From assembly GCA_949987565.1 (NCBI GenBank), contig OX465119.1, forward strand, positions 5,802,694 through 5,866,693: DNA of 64,000 bases, given 5' to 3'. Positions 10,728-21,537 of the stretch are shown here, one piece after another (positions within the stretch are counted from its first letter, which is position 1; every line of letters begins with the position of its first letter). Made by a program: the position numbers and the translations under genes. The DNA comes from Luidia sarsii (Eukaryota; Echinodermata; Asteroidea; Paxillosida; Luidiidae). The notes under the pieces were generated by a model. That model was not told the origin of the DNA and did not search any database. It saw only the letters and a list, made by a program, of their open reading frames with translations.

Positions 10728-11100
10728 CAGTGACTGCAGCTGTAGCACTGAAGGCTTTGATGAGATCCTGCTTGAAACTGTGAAGGCTCATGTTACTATT
10801 GGGATTCTGTTGTACAAGCGTATACAAGATGTATGCATTTGATTGACAGATTTCAAGAAGCCAGAAGAAGATGCGCTTCCACCATTTCCGTGTCTTACGG
10901 GAAAATTGGCCATATAATATGCCACGGTCTGGTCAACTCGGTCGCAACCGTTCATGGACATGTTGTAGTCCTGCACAACAGTAGGCATCATGACTTTCTC
11001 CCCTCGTTTTCTTGTCACTTCCACAGTCCCGACTGTAGCCTTGAGTCAGTCATGAGAGGGCTGTCCCGGTATTTCTTGCAAATTTGCAAATGGCCGCTTG
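10728..11100 (-). pseudogene. duplicated piggyBac fragment
   Basis: Same MPTVVQDYNMSMNGCDRVDQ motif as 8023-8331, lacking the zinc-finger end because the duplication starts at the G-run. An indel of two bases after AYY changes frame, so WWKR...FF is read in another frame. Confidence 0.7.
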
Positions 11101-11462
11101 CAGAAGGGTCCAGCAATTCTACCTAAAAGTATTTTTATTTATTTCATTTCATTTATTGTTTCTCAAGGCATCCCCAAGAACAAACAATGAAAACACAATA
11201 CAAATGCAATGGCAACAGCCTTGACGGACTACTAAATAAGAACTAAATCACAATCAAGTGGCTCTCCAATTGTTACCATGCATCACAAACAGATAATCAT
11301 GACAATCAGAAAACAATAAATTAAAGGATACAAAAAGCAAGTAACTAAGAGTGTTCACTAATTGAATGTACTAAGGACAATTTCAAAAAACAGGATATAT
11401 TTCACTTGAATGTGATAGTTACTGGGAACAGGTATTGATACATATTTTTATGGAGGAAATTC

Positions 11463-11640
11463 AATGGCTTTACCTGGTAGTAGAAGGTGCTTACGTCAAC
11501 TATTGTGGAACTTGGATATGTTAAAAAGGAGTTGTTCTCTAACACAAGGAGGTAGACTGTCCCATAATCTAGGAAATCTTACAAAGAGAGAATGATGGGA
11601 AGAGTTTGTTCGACCACTTCTGTGTATGAAATTCTTATTT
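11463..11640 (-). pseudogene. LINE C-terminal remnant, unit 2
   Basis: Duplicate of the 8770-8945 remnant with a few substitutions. Confidence 0.45.
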
Positions 11641-11968
11641 CTTATTATTCTTATTTATTAATCTCATCCAACAGCAAACAAAATGCCAGTTACAGGGAGA
11701 TAAATAAATAAAACACTAATTTGATAAAACTACAATGAAATAGTTAAATAAATAATTGATATCATTCATAGAACCAACATACATTAAAACAAAAGAAGAG
11801 AAGTACAATCTTACAAACAAAGGCCATACAAACAACAAACAAACAGACAAACAAACAGAAAACAAGCAAACAAGTACAACTATGCAAGAAGCAGAGATTC
11901 AAACCACAATCAATCACAAGTGCACAATAATTCAGTACATAGTCAAAGACTGAAACACAAACAGCACA

Positions 11969-12425
11969 TTAAGTATTAAAGGTTGAAAGAGCTGCATGGA
12001 CCTGGCGGCGAAAAGAATGCACGGAAGGAGCACCGAACACATCACACATCCCATGCAGCCTGTTGTAAGTGGACGAAATCCTGGAGATGAAGCTCCGCTT
12101 TGTCACTTCAACTCGGCTGCGTGGGATGTGGAAGATGTGCTCCTGTGCATGCCTTGTCCGCCGCACAGGTACATGCAGACAAAAAGGGTTGGAGTCGGTA
12201 ACAGTATAAATATTATGGGAAAACCTGTACAAGAATAAAGTGTCATTTACACTTCTTCTATGCTCCAGTGTGGGAAGCCTATACAAATCGCATAACATAA
12301 AAGAGTCTAGGTCATAGTTGTCGTTCGCATTGTTAGTAAGATATTTTATACATGAAACTAAGTGTTGCCTAGTGTTAACAGATATAAAGTTAAGGATGTT
12401 AACATCAAAAATATATCTTATGCAA
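11969..12425 (-). pseudogene. LINE ORF2 C-terminal fragment, unit 2
   Basis: Duplicate of 9276-9734, again ending SFRRQVHAALSTFNT. It differs by small substitutions (DTLFLY versus YCLFLY) and by a deletion of about 20 bp near 12362. Confidence 0.6.
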
Positions 12426-12464
12426 GTTTGTCTTTTATCGCTTGTGGGTGTTGAGATGCAGAGG

Positions 12465-13144
12465 TTAAACATCCAGAGACTCACACGGCACACGTGGCCC
12501 GTGATCATTCAAAGGAAAACCATTGGCAAAACCGTCGCTTAAAATAGTAGCATTCGTGTCATATGGATAATGTGCAAGCCAGTTGATTAATACAGAATGT
12601 TTAATTGGCGTTGGAATGATGAAAGGAGTGCCCTTATCCAGGTTGGGTGGCCAAGGCACGTCTTGATTGATTGAGAGTACCAGAGGTGTTTGGGGCAAGC
12701 CTCCGCCCGGGTTGCGATGAACCTGGTTATTAGCCCCAGAGGAAACTCGTTGGACCGAGGGTCTGCCGACGGTGCATCGGAAGGCACCATGTCCCTGATG
12801 CGAGCAGGTTCTGCAAGCGTGCAAATACTTACACCCCATGAAATTACAACCTTGACTTGAGTTGAAGGCAACACAAAGGCCGAGTCTATTTTGGCTGATG
12901 GAAGCATGGAAGTGGACTGGCGAAAAGCAGGGGGAGTCAAAGAAACACCCGTCACAGTCACCCAAAGCTCCATGTCAATCTCGGCCCAAGACCGAGATGG
13001 CATGAGCTCCTGTTTCAGACGAAACTGCTCGTCGTACACGCGCCACCCGAACCCTTCAAATTGGACGGCAGCCATTCTCACCACCTCGCAGTACTTGAGC
13101 AGTTCAGCATACCTGCTCACGTGCTTAGACAGATATATCGTCAT
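12465..13144 (-). pseudogene. DIRS-like gag fragment, unit 2
   Basis: Duplicate of 9791-10590 with the same Cys/His finger (CKYLHACRTCSHQGHGAFRC) and the same frame change. The N-terminal end is cut by the 34 bp deletion near 13163. Confidence 0.5.
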
Positions 13145-13466
13145 GAAGGTGTGGAACGCGGACCGGGGCCAGGTGGGTACAGCACTACCCTATTCCCAGT
13201 CAACTTGCTCCCCTTGACGGACCATCCCATGTGCAGCGTCGTTGATTAGCAAGGCCAAATCAACGTATGCCCGAGGAGGTTACTGAAAAAATGGGGACCG
13301 GTCGTGTATAATCAATAGCCAGAGCTGATCAAGAGCTGATCCATCAGAATTTCAGTTATTTGAGTGTCACCGCCAACCTACTCCAATTTAGTGACAGGCA
13401 GTTAAGAAGGTATGAACATTACAAAGTCACAAATAGGTTGCAAACACCTCACTGATTTAAATTTAG

Positions 13467-13513
13467 AGGGCTTGACATTACAATCCGAGCAGAACCTTTC
13501 TCAAAAGCAGAAT
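13467..13513. repeat. degenerate copy of the GACGTTTCGATCC motif
   Basis: GGCTTGACATTACAATCC then GAGCAGAACCTTTCTCAAAAGCAGAAT matches, with drift, the motif at 49975-50028 and its relatives at 43438-43536, 50691-50740 and 61351-61400. Confidence 0.5.
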
Positions 13514-13585
13514 GAATAGTCTAGTCCAAATCATGATTACTACAAGCTTCATTTTGTTGTATATTGTGGATTTCGGGTTGATTAC

Positions 13586-14290
13586 CTCTTCCGTACTTGG
13601 CTTGTCCTTTGGTTATCTGAGCAATCAGAGGTCGATGATGTGGGCATGTACTCTGGTGATCCATCTTCACCTGAACCCTCTTCATCTTCCTCCAAACTCT
13701 TGTTGACTGCATTGTCCTCTTCATTGTTTTCCTCTGTGGTTGCATTCTCCGTGGCAGTTGTAGTATTTGGTACTGGAAAATCCAACAGCACTAAAAATGA
13801 ATTAAAGCCACATGTTACTCCAAAATACTCTGCAAAATGTTTTCTTCTTTTTTTTCGTTGTGGAGTTCAAGACTCTGTTTATTTCAACACATCAATACAA
13901 TACAAATTCAGTTAACGGTTATATTTATCGTTACAATACAAAAATATATATTAATGAAGAAACTTACGATTGCTGGTCAAGGAGGTGTCAGTCTGGCATG
14001 AAACATCCTGTAACCTGTTTTCCTGAAAGAGTATAAGAGAATGTGACTGACATGTCACTTTTGTCACTTTGATTTGTTTTATGGGTAAAATCAACGTGTC
14101 ACGGGCTCATGGCTTTTATTCCAAAAATTGTGGTACCTTGGGTACAAAATTCAAATTGACTTACCAGTACATGACCCTCTTTTTCCTGTTCAGAGATACT
14201 ACTACACATACCGGTAGTACCACTGCTACTGCAGCTTGACTGGTGGTCATCAGGGACAATAGTGTCAGAAATATTTTCTGTCACTGACAT
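13586..14290 (-). pseudogene. three short exons of a THAP/Kolobok-type transposase-like gene
   Basis: On the minus strand three open blocks carry splice borders. Exon a (up to 14290, ending 14165) is Ser-rich and ends before GTAAGT. Exon b (14022-13968) follows CTCTTTCAG and ends before GTAAGTTTC, coding ENRLQDVSCQTDTSLTSN, with a C/T-Q-T-D motif common between DNA-binding and catalytic parts of THAP-type transposases. Exon c (13790-13586) follows TTTTTAG and ends before GTAATC, coding a Glu/Asp-rich linker with GSPEYMPTSSTSD. The acidic linker resembles the exon at 25938-26031 (DSDFIPSSDSST) of another pseudogene here. Neither a THAP finger nor a catalytic domain was found, so the family is tentative. 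Confidence 0.4.
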
Positions 14291-14351
14291 GGGTACTGGT
14301 TCAGGATCAGTGGTTTTCAGTGTCGCTTCCAGGTTTTTTTTTAAACTAGAA

Positions 14352-14500
14352 TTGGTGACTAGACGTCTGAACTACTGTAGAAATCAGGAGTCGCAGATTC
14401 CAATCCCACCCGAGCTGCCTCACTGAAATGTTTTATCAGGCACCGGGCAAAGCACTGAACACTCATTGTTTATCACGTCAAGCAAGGGCAAAAAAAAGAA
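14352..14500 (+). repeat. tRNA-derived SINE
   Basis: GACTAGACGTCTGAACTACT followed about 30 bases later by AGATTCCAATCCCACCCGAGC looks like decayed RNA polymerase III A and B boxes (B box consensus GGTTCGANTCC), then a non-tRNA body with GGCACCGGGCAAAGCACTG. It is flanked by low-complexity A-rich DNA. No intact tRNA cloverleaf is claimed. Confidence 0.5.
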
Positions 14501-14688
14501 AGAAAAAAACTCATTGAATTACATTCGTTAGATACAGGTGTACTATTAATTAGTATCCGTATGTCTGTATACATGTAGGCCTACCGCACAACCACCATGT
14601 AGCCAAAACAATAAATGATGAACCTGTCATGATAGCAATATCTATCCATCATAATATTTATTGTACATGTACAATGTACATGTACATG

Positions 14689-15299
14689 TGTAACGAAATC
14701 GAGCCATACCGAAAGAAAAGAAAACTAGGAAATGCGGGAAAATTTAACTTCTGTGGTGCAAGGGATAATTTATTAATCTAAGTAATGCAGAGATAATTAC
14801 TACAGTAAAGAAATCAGGTTAGGGATAACGCCCCTAATTTTCAGTAGATTAATGGATGTAACCAGGGTGTATGTTTGGTGTCCGGTACAGAGAGAAAAAC
14901 AAATGTTGACCCCAAATTTCCCCTAAAAAGGAACGAACTTACTTTAATCGGGCAAAAGAGAAGAAAATGGCAACCCAAGAGAAGGTAAGCATCAGAACAT
15001 CTCCGACCAGGGACATGCCGAGAGTCCACACCCTCCACCCGATGTTGTTTCCTCAGAACCCCAGGACTGACTCAACCCAACATTCCATTCCCTCAGGTTT
15101 TTAAACCACCCCGCCTAAAAATGCCCAGGTTTGCACAAAGGAGGACCCAAAACTCCCTCTGAGGAACACAAAGGCTTCATGAATATGTTGCCCAGAGGAT
15201 ACTGAAGACTGTAGCAGACCAGTCCACATCCTCCCAGAGGGGAGTCCAGTGTTCGCCCGTACCAAGTGGCCTGTGGGGGGGGGGGGTTGGTTCTTTACA
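14689..15299 (-). repeat. 3' LTR of Gypsy element
   Basis: 611 bp repeat, TG...CA ended, near-identical to 21538-22147; the G run near 15274-15286 is one base longer here. Confidence 0.93.
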
Positions 15300-15314
15300 C
15301 AGCCTCCTCCTCTG
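15300..15314 (-). promoter_or_regulatory. polypurine tract
   Basis: In element sense AGAGGAGGAGGCTG directly precedes the TGTAAAG start of the 3' LTR, the expected place for plus-strand priming. Confidence 0.7.
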
Positions 15315-15947
15315 GGAAGACGTGTCCTCACGTCTTAAACACAGTTCAAGAGTTAGTCTGCCCAGTCTACAACACCTGCACAGAGAGAGAGAGAGAGAAC
15401 TACAAACTTTGTTAAATTAAGCATTGATATTCCTTAGTCCTATAAATTAGTATTTGTTTGGGGGAGCAACTAACCTGAAAATCTTATATTCAAGTACTTT
15501 CGTTTAAATTACTCATTCTATACTAATTAATTAAGTCTATGCCGCTGCCTACATACGTTACGCTAAGTTTACTTTAAGTTTTAACGTTTGCACCTGGAAT
15601 TAGACCCTTTCTAACCCAGCTGCTCTTATTCTACGGTTTATGTTCTAAATTATATATACAACGATCGTATCGGTTTTACATCCAGGATGTTGTGTCCAGA
15701 TGGAATAGACACTCAAAAAGACATCTCTTCTGCAGTTCACTCGGCTGAACTATATGCAGGATTTCAATAAATAAAACAAAAAAATTAAGTTCATTAGGGA
15801 GAAAGACAAACTAACGTAATAACGTAACTGAATAACGTAAGTTTTGACACTACCCTGATTCCTTCACCCGGCCTAAGAGTACGGTAAGTAACTTTCACAG
15901 GGTTGGACAATTTGTGCCAAACCATTCCCACCACCATAGGATTGCCT
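15300..15947 (-). other. Gypsy element 3' non-coding region
   Basis: About 650 bp between the end of pol and the 3' LTR. It holds a short GA microsatellite (15381-15398) and no open frame of note; no env-like coding was found. Confidence 0.6.
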
Positions 15948-18900
15948 CTACAGTTCAAAATCTCCAGTCTTCATCCATACTGGGGCATTACGTCTCCGCC
16001 CATATCTAGTTGTCTTCGTAGAACTCCCGGGTGCCAGTCTCGGGGAAGAATTATCACTCCAAATGTCATCCTCATTGGATTGACACTCCATGGATGTGTA
16101 CATCCCAGTAGCTTCAGCTGGCTGGCTCCAGGTGGGGGCTTCTACATCAGAATCTGCCTGCCTGCAGTCCACACGACAAGGTGACGTTCCACGGCTTGGC
16201 GTAGCGTCTGGAGCTGGTATTGAGCGTGCATCGTAGGGCTTCAGACGATCAAAATGGACTATTTGAATCCGTCCACCACTCTTATGTCTTATTTTGTAGA
16301 TGGCATCAGACAGTTTCTGTATGACCTTGAAGGGGCCCTTCCAGAAAGCTTGTAGCTTAGGACTCCGTCCTCGCTTGGTTTGCTGTGTGTATAGCCACAC
16401 GCAATCACCTTCCTGGAATGGTGTTCCCATGCGCTTGGCGTCATACAGGCGCTTCTGACGTTGTTGTGCTGCTTTAGAATGGGTCCGTACATTTTCATAT
16501 GCATCTTTAAGTTTATGATGGAGTCGATAGGCATAGTCATCTGTGCTCACAGGTCGACTTTCAGGGACATCGCCAGCTAAGAGATCGAGGGGTATGTTGG
16601 CTTCCCTTCCAAACATCAACAAGTTGGGAGTGGCTTTGGTTGAGGCTTGTTCACTCGCTCGGTAGGCCATCATTACATAGGGCAGATGTTCGTCCCAATC
16701 AGTCTGGTCTTCTTTAACATACATGGTGATCATCGCCTGCAGTGTTCTGTTAAAGCGTTCGACGAGACCATCTGACTGCGGATGGTATGCAGTTGTTCTA
16801 GTCTTGTGGATACCCAGTAAACGACACATATTTTGGAAGAGAGACGATTCAAAGTTCGCTCCTTGGTCGCTATGAAGTGCAATTGGTACTCCGTATCTAC
16901 AGACGAACTCCTCCACCAGAACACGTGCTACAGTAACAGCCTCTTGGTTGGGCATAGCGAAAGCCTCAGTCCATTTTGTAAAATAGTCAGCCACGACTAA
17001 TATATAGCGGTTTCCTCTCGAAGATAGGGGTAAGGGACCCATGATGTCGATAGCCACTTTCTCCATAGGGGCTCCTGCTGGTGCCAGGACTAGTGCAGCA
17101 CGACGCTTCGGGTTTGGTGATTTCTTACTGGGGCACTTGGGACACCTCCGGACCCATATCTTGACGTCACGAGCACACCCTATCCAAAAGTATTTGTTTT
17201 TAACCTTCTCAACTGTTTTGGTGATTCCAAGATGACCACCCCCAGGCCCGTCATGTGCTCTCTGCATTACCTCAGCTTGCCAAGTTCTGGGAACTACCAA
17301 CAATAGACGGGACCCCTGACCTTCGGCATCATTCCAGCGTCGATATAGCACGCCGTGGTGCATCTCTAGTTGATCCCATTGGAAGAGGTACCCCTTTGTG
17401 TCTCCGTCAACTCCGCTGCTTGAGGCCACGTCTGGTTTGTTGCCACTCTCCTTCCACCTGACTATTGGGGCCAGCTGTGGGTCGGCTAGTTGAGTCGTCC
17501 TCAACTCCTCACGGTCCCAGCTTGGCATCTGTATGGCACTGCACTGCTCAGAAGGGTACCTGGACATAGCATCTGCATTTAGGTGTTTGGTACCTGGACG
17601 ATGAAGTATATCAAATTGGTAAGAACTTAAGAACTCTAACCATCTTGCTACCTGACCCTCAGGATCTTTAAAGTTGTAGAGCCATCTCAATGAAGCATGA
17701 TCGGTGCGAAGGGTAAAACACCGTCCGTACAGATAATGCTTGAAGTGCCGAACATAGGTGACAACAGCAAGAAGTTCTCTACGAGTGACACTATAGCGTC
17801 GCTCGCATTTGCTAAGAGTTCTACTTGCATAGCAAACAACCTTCTCCTTGCCTCCCTGCACCTGTGATAGGACAGCACCAATCCCTCTATCACTGGCATC
17901 AGTGTCGAGAATGAATGGCTCTGCAAAATCTGGGTAGGCCAAGATAGGAGTTGTTGTGAGAGCTCTCTTTAGCCTCTGGAATGCAGACTCACACTCGTCA
18001 GACCAAATGAACTGGGCGTTCTTCTGTGTCAATTGATGAAGAGGGGAAGCAATGTGGGCAAAACCTGCTACAAACTTGCGGTAATAGGAGCAGAGACCCA
18101 GAAAACTTCGGACTTCAGAAAGACTGCAAGGAGTAGGCCATTCTTGTACCGTCCGAACTTTTTCTGGGTCAGTGGATACCCCGTTAGATGACACTATATG
18201 GCCAAGATACATGACTTCCCTACGAGCTAAAGCACATTTCTTAGGTTTTAATTTTAAACCAGCCTCTTCAAAAGCAGTGATTACCAGTGTAAGTCTCTCC
18301 ATATGCTCGTCAAATGTCTTAGAATAGATAATGACATCATCTAGGTATATGAGGCAGATCTTCCAATGGAGACCATGAAGGACGATTTCCATCAGTCGTT
18401 CAAAAGTACTTGGAGCATTACACAACCCGAAAGGAAGAACATTAAATTCATACAAGCCAGTTCCAGTAGAGAATGCTGTTTTATGGCGGTCTTCTGGGTT
18501 GACTTCAGTCTGCCAGTAACCAGATGCTAAATCTAATGTTGAAAACCAACGAGACCCAGCCAGTGCATCTAAACTGTCATCGATGCGAGGAAGGGGATAT
18601 GCATCCTTCTTAGTGACTTGGTTAAGACGTCGGTAATCGATACAAAATCTCAATGTTCCATCTTTCTTCTTTACCAGCACAACCGGTGAAGCCCAAGGAC
18701 TATTAGATGGTCGGATAACACCCTGACGTAGCATTTCATCTACCTGTTGTTGTGCTTCAGCTCGCTGGCTGAATGGTAATCGTCTTGCTGGCTGCTTAAT
18801 GGGTCTGGCCTCAGCAGTGTCAATATGATGATAGACTTGGTTGGTTCTTCCCAGCTTACCATCTTCACCAACAAAAGCACCTTGATGTTTAAACAGTGTC

Positions 18901-19694
18901 TGTTGCAGCGCGTCATGCTGTTCAGTTGTTAACCCCGTTGAACTTCGATCAAGGAGATCCCTGATGGATGCCCCCAACTTGGCTGACTGGGATGAAGCAT
19001 CACCAGTAGTCTCGAAGGTCACCTCACAAGCAGGATGAACAACAGCGACATTAGTTCCTCTGTGTAGAACAAGGTCTGACGTTGTGGGGTTAATAACTCG
19101 CAGTGGAACAATAATATTTTGTGGGTTTACAAAGGTTCTGCCAACAACAACTCCACTGCCTCTGTTTTTGTATTGAGTAGTTGCCTCAATAATACCACAA
19201 TTAGGCAAAGTCCCCCTAACTTGGACTTTTCCGCCCAAGACAACTTCGGACTTAGAAGGGACAGTAACGGTTTCAGCAACGCATACTCTACAGCATTTTG
19301 GACAATCTACTTCTCTTAGTAGTGGGATTGAACAGTTATCAATCACCAGTTTTGCATTAGCAAAATCAAGTATCGCACAATGTTTTTCAAGGAAATCAGA
19401 ACCTAATATACCAGGCTGTGTCACTTCTGCAATTACTACGTCATGTTTCAGTCGAATGTGACCCAAGCATAACACAACCGTAGCTACACCCTCAACAGAA
19501 AGTACATTTCCTCCAGCTGTCAACAAAGGTGTTGAATAAGGGGTAACAGTCTTCTTCACCTCTTCAGGAAAAGTATCCCAAACTTTAGAGTGTATGATTG
19601 TATGCGATGAACCCGAATCAACTAGAAATCGTACATCACAGTTTTGGATTCCAACCTGTATGTACAATGACTGTCCCACATTACTACTCGGCAT
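15948..19694 (-). CDS. pol: Gypsy pol polyprotein (protease, RT, RNase H, integrase)
   Basis: 1248 codons from ATG at 19694. In order: aspartic protease with LVDSGSSHTIIHS near residue 25; reverse transcriptase with FCIDYRRLNQVTKKDAYPLP, LPFGLCNAPSTFERLME and catalytic YLDD (IYLDDVIIY, about residue 450); RNase H beginning ILDTDASDRGIGAVLS (about 600); integrase zinc domain H..H..C..C (GHLGITKT...CPKC, about 840-880) and D-D-E core (VAIDIMGPLP, HSDQGANFES, VERFNRTL, about 920-1020); then a GPY/F-type end (FWKGPFKV). This set copies genomic RNA to DNA and integrates it. The frame is undamaged. It is open upstream to about 19757 and lies -1 relative to gag, overlapping the end of gag, so Gag-Pol is probably made by -1 frameshifting near GGAAAAC. 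Confidence 0.97.
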   Translation of the reverse strand: MPSSNVGQSLYIQVGIQNCDVRFLVDSGSSHTIIHSKVWDTFPEEVKKTVTPYSTPLLTAGGNVLSVEGVATVVLCLGHIRLKHDVVIAEVTQPGILGSDFLEKHCAILDFANAKLVIDNCSIPLLREVDCPKCCRVCVAETVTVPSKSEVVLGGKVQVRGTLPNCGIIEATTQYKNRGSGVVVGRTFVNPQNIIVPLRVINPTTSDLVLHRGTNVAVVHPACEVTFETTGDASSQSAKLGASIRDLLDRSSTGLTTEQHDALQQTLFKHQGAFVGEDGKLGRTNQVYHHIDTAEARPIKQPARRLPFSQRAEAQQQVDEMLRQGVIRPSNSPWASPVVLVKKKDGTLRFCIDYRRLNQVTKKDAYPLPRIDDSLDALAGSRWFSTLDLASGYWQTEVNPEDRHKTAFSTGTGLYEFNVLPFGLCNAPSTFERLMEIVLHGLHWKICLIYLDDVIIYSKTFDEHMERLTLVITAFEEAGLKLKPKKCALARREVMYLGHIVSSNGVSTDPEKVRTVQEWPTPCSLSEVRSFLGLCSYYRKFVAGFAHIASPLHQLTQKNAQFIWSDECESAFQRLKRALTTTPILAYPDFAEPFILDTDASDRGIGAVLSQVQGGKEKVVCYASRTLSKCERRYSVTRRELLAVVTYVRHFKHYLYGRCFTLRTDHASLRWLYNFKDPEGQVARWLEFLSSYQFDILHRPGTKHLNADAMSRYPSEQCSAIQMPSWDREELRTTQLADPQLAPIVRWKESGNKPDVASSSGVDGDTKGYLFQWDQLEMHHGVLYRRWNDAEGQGSRLLLVVPRTWQAEVMQRAHDGPGGGHLGITKTVEKVKNKYFWIGCARDVKIWVRRCPKCPSKKSPNPKRRAALVLAPAGAPMEKVAIDIMGPLPLSSRGNRYILVVADYFTKWTEAFAMPNQEAVTVARVLVEEFVCRYGVPIALHSDQGANFESSLFQNMCRLLGIHKTRTTAYHPQSDGLVERFNRTLQAMITMYVKEDQTDWDEHLPYVMMAYRASEQASTKATPNLLMFGREANIPLDLLAGDVPESRPVSTDDYAYRLHHKLKDAYENVRTHSKAAQQRQKRLYDAKRMGTPFQEGDCVWLYTQQTKRGRSPKLQAFWKGPFKVIQKLSDAIYKIRHKSGGRIQIVHFDRLKPYDARSIPAPDATPSRGTSPCRVDCRQADSDVEAPTWSQPAEATGMYTSMECQSNEDDIWSDNSSPRLAPGSSTKTTRYGRRRNAPVWMKTGDFEL

Positions 19695-19744
19695 TTGGGC
19701 CTCGACACTGACCGACTGAGGGTTGGCCCAAGGCTCAGCCGAAC

Positions 19745-21067
19745 TTAGTTTTCCTGATTAGTATGTTTAGACTTATCTGGTTTAGAGTCACCACTACTTT
19801 GGTTTAATTGTGGATCGTAAGTCCCCTTATTTTGAAATTTACACTTTGCTTTGACATGCCCTTTTTGGCCACAACTCCAGCAAGTCAAATCCTTAAATTT
19901 CTGGTGTTTCTCAGTCAGAGTTTCAACAGCTTTTGTAAGTTGCTCAATTTTTCTGTTTATCTCCTCATAACGAGCTCGAGAATCCCATTGGTCTTTCACT
20001 TGAGTACCAGCCGAAGGGCTCGTAGCGCAAACAGCTTTTACCTCCTGTTTGACTTCTGCCTTCTTATTCTCAAGGGAAACCAGCATTTCCTCTTCTATGG
20101 CAAGAGTCAATGCTTCATCGAGTGTTTGGGGTTTATTACGTCTGACCTGGAGTCGAGTGTTACGTGAATCTAAAGCCTCCAAAAACTGATCTTTGGCAAT
20201 GTCATCACGTACAGTCTGTGGAACTGACGGATAAGCCCGATTGGCTAGTCTCCGAATTGCCCCAGCCAATTCCGATAAGTTTTCATTGGATCTGCGCACC
20301 CTAGATCGCAGTTGGACCTTGTACAAATCTGTCTGCTTTGTCCTATCAAACCGATTTTGCAAAGCTTGCACAACAGTGGAATACTGGGGTCTATCGTTAG
20401 CCGACAGATCAGTGTACACGTGCAACGCAGCACCCCTCAATCGAACAGCCAAAAAAGTACATTTTTGAGTTTCAGTCCAGCCATTGATACTGCTACACAA
20501 TTCAAAGTTGGTCAACCAGTCCTCTAGTGTAATGGACTGTCCATCATAAGGTTCTGGCATCACAACAGGTTTGGGCTCACCAACACGTGTATTGCTACCA
20601 ATTTGTGAGCGATACGAGGGTGGAGGAGTACGTATTGTATTGCTGTTAGGTGTAGAGGAACAAACTGGAGTGGAATTGGAGTTTCTACTGGTGTCCGTAA
20701 AGGAATTTGGGCCAGTTCGTTCATTAAACGTTACTCTTTTAGCTTGACTAAGTAGGCCAGCTTGCTTTACTTGGAAAGAATCCGGTAAGTCTTTTCCCAA
20801 ATCAGGATCAAAACGTAAGCTAGGCCCACCATAAGACAAAGTTGACTCCCCTTTGGTGGAGTCAGCCTGGAGTTCAGGGGTGGAGGGTTGGTCTGGAGAA
20901 AAAAACGTAAGGGAGTCACTAAAGGGGGCCGTCTCTGTACCATTCACCAGACTACCCTGTGCATCCTTGTAAGCTTTGTCTATTTCGTCCTCCAAAGCTC
21001 TAATTGTTTCTTTCAAAATTGTGTGTTTACTGTCTGAAGGGGGTGAAAAGGAACCACCTTCCGCCAT
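19745..21067 (-). CDS. gag: Gypsy gag protein
   Basis: 440 residues from ATG at 21067 (MAEGGSFSPPSDSK). The middle has the retrotransposon gag capsid pattern (LEDWLTNFELCSSINGW, TFLAVRLRGAALHVYTDL, FDRTKQTDLYKVQLRSR, LRRLANRAY), and the C-terminus has one CCHC zinc knuckle, CWSCGQKGHVKAKC, a perfect C-x2-C-x4-H-x4-C. Gag packages element RNA in cytoplasmic particles. An upstream TTG-started extension exists but the ATG fits better. It ends TAA at 19745 inside the pol frame overlap. Confidence 0.93.
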   Translation of the reverse strand: MAEGGSFSPPSDSKHTILKETIRALEDEIDKAYKDAQGSLVNGTETAPFSDSLTFFSPDQPSTPELQADSTKGESTLSYGGPSLRFDPDLGKDLPDSFQVKQAGLLSQAKRVTFNERTGPNSFTDTSRNSNSTPVCSSTPNSNTIRTPPPSYRSQIGSNTRVGEPKPVVMPEPYDGQSITLEDWLTNFELCSSINGWTETQKCTFLAVRLRGAALHVYTDLSANDRPQYSTVVQALQNRFDRTKQTDLYKVQLRSRVRRSNENLSELAGAIRRLANRAYPSVPQTVRDDIAKDQFLEALDSRNTRLQVRRNKPQTLDEALTLAIEEEMLVSLENKKAEVKQEVKAVCATSPSAGTQVKDQWDSRARYEEINRKIEQLTKAVETLTEKHQKFKDLTCWSCGQKGHVKAKCKFQNKGTYDPQLNQSSGDSKPDKSKHTNQEN

Positions 21068-21517
21068 GTCGTCTATTTCGACAATTGCCAAAAAATGATT
21101 TAAGAAAAATCTACAGAAACAATAGGCTCTGTAACTTTCTGTTTATTAGTGCATCTGGAACCTTGAGCGAACTGGTAAGCATCTGACCCCTTAGCAGAGA
21201 TAAAATGACCAAAAATCAAGTCCATGAATGGAGGGCACCGTTCACCCGCAGTTTAAGGGTTAAAACCCGGCCGGCACATTATTCACAGGTAGCCATCCTC
21301 CTTCACAGAAATTTTAGCTACCCCCCAAAGAATAAAACAAATTCCCCATTAAATGAATTGCCACTTCAGTTTTCCTCTGAAGTTGGGGCCGCTTCAATTA
21401 TTAACAATCCTGTAACGATCGACATGCAGTGCTTACCAATTTGGGTAAATGAACATTAGTGTGATGACTAGATTCGTATCTCTGGATCGGTGGTCAATTT
21501 CTGTTTTACAACCACCA

Positions 21518-21537
21518 ATCCCACCGCTGCCACCAAA
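21518..21537 (-). promoter_or_regulatory. primer-binding site of Gypsy element
   Basis: Immediately after the 5' LTR, in element sense, TTTGGTGGCAGCGGTGGGAT: a TGG-started sequence at the usual distance for tRNA priming. I did not assign the tRNA. Confidence 0.65.

Larger units (their letters stand above)
10728..13318. repeat. tandem segmental duplication, unit 2
   Basis: Second, near-identical copy of 8037-10727. It has lost about 34 bp around 13163 and about 50 bp around 13268 and has an altered stretch near 12360. It holds the duplicated piggyBac piece (about 10728-11100, frameshifted near AYYM), LINE remnants and the DIRS-like gag. Small differences show the copies have begun to diverge. 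Confidence 0.9.

Noticed and set aside
14841..15331. Short open frames within the LTRs, repeated at 21690-22231
   Set aside because: Identical in both LTRs and not part of gag or pol; LTR sequence explains them.
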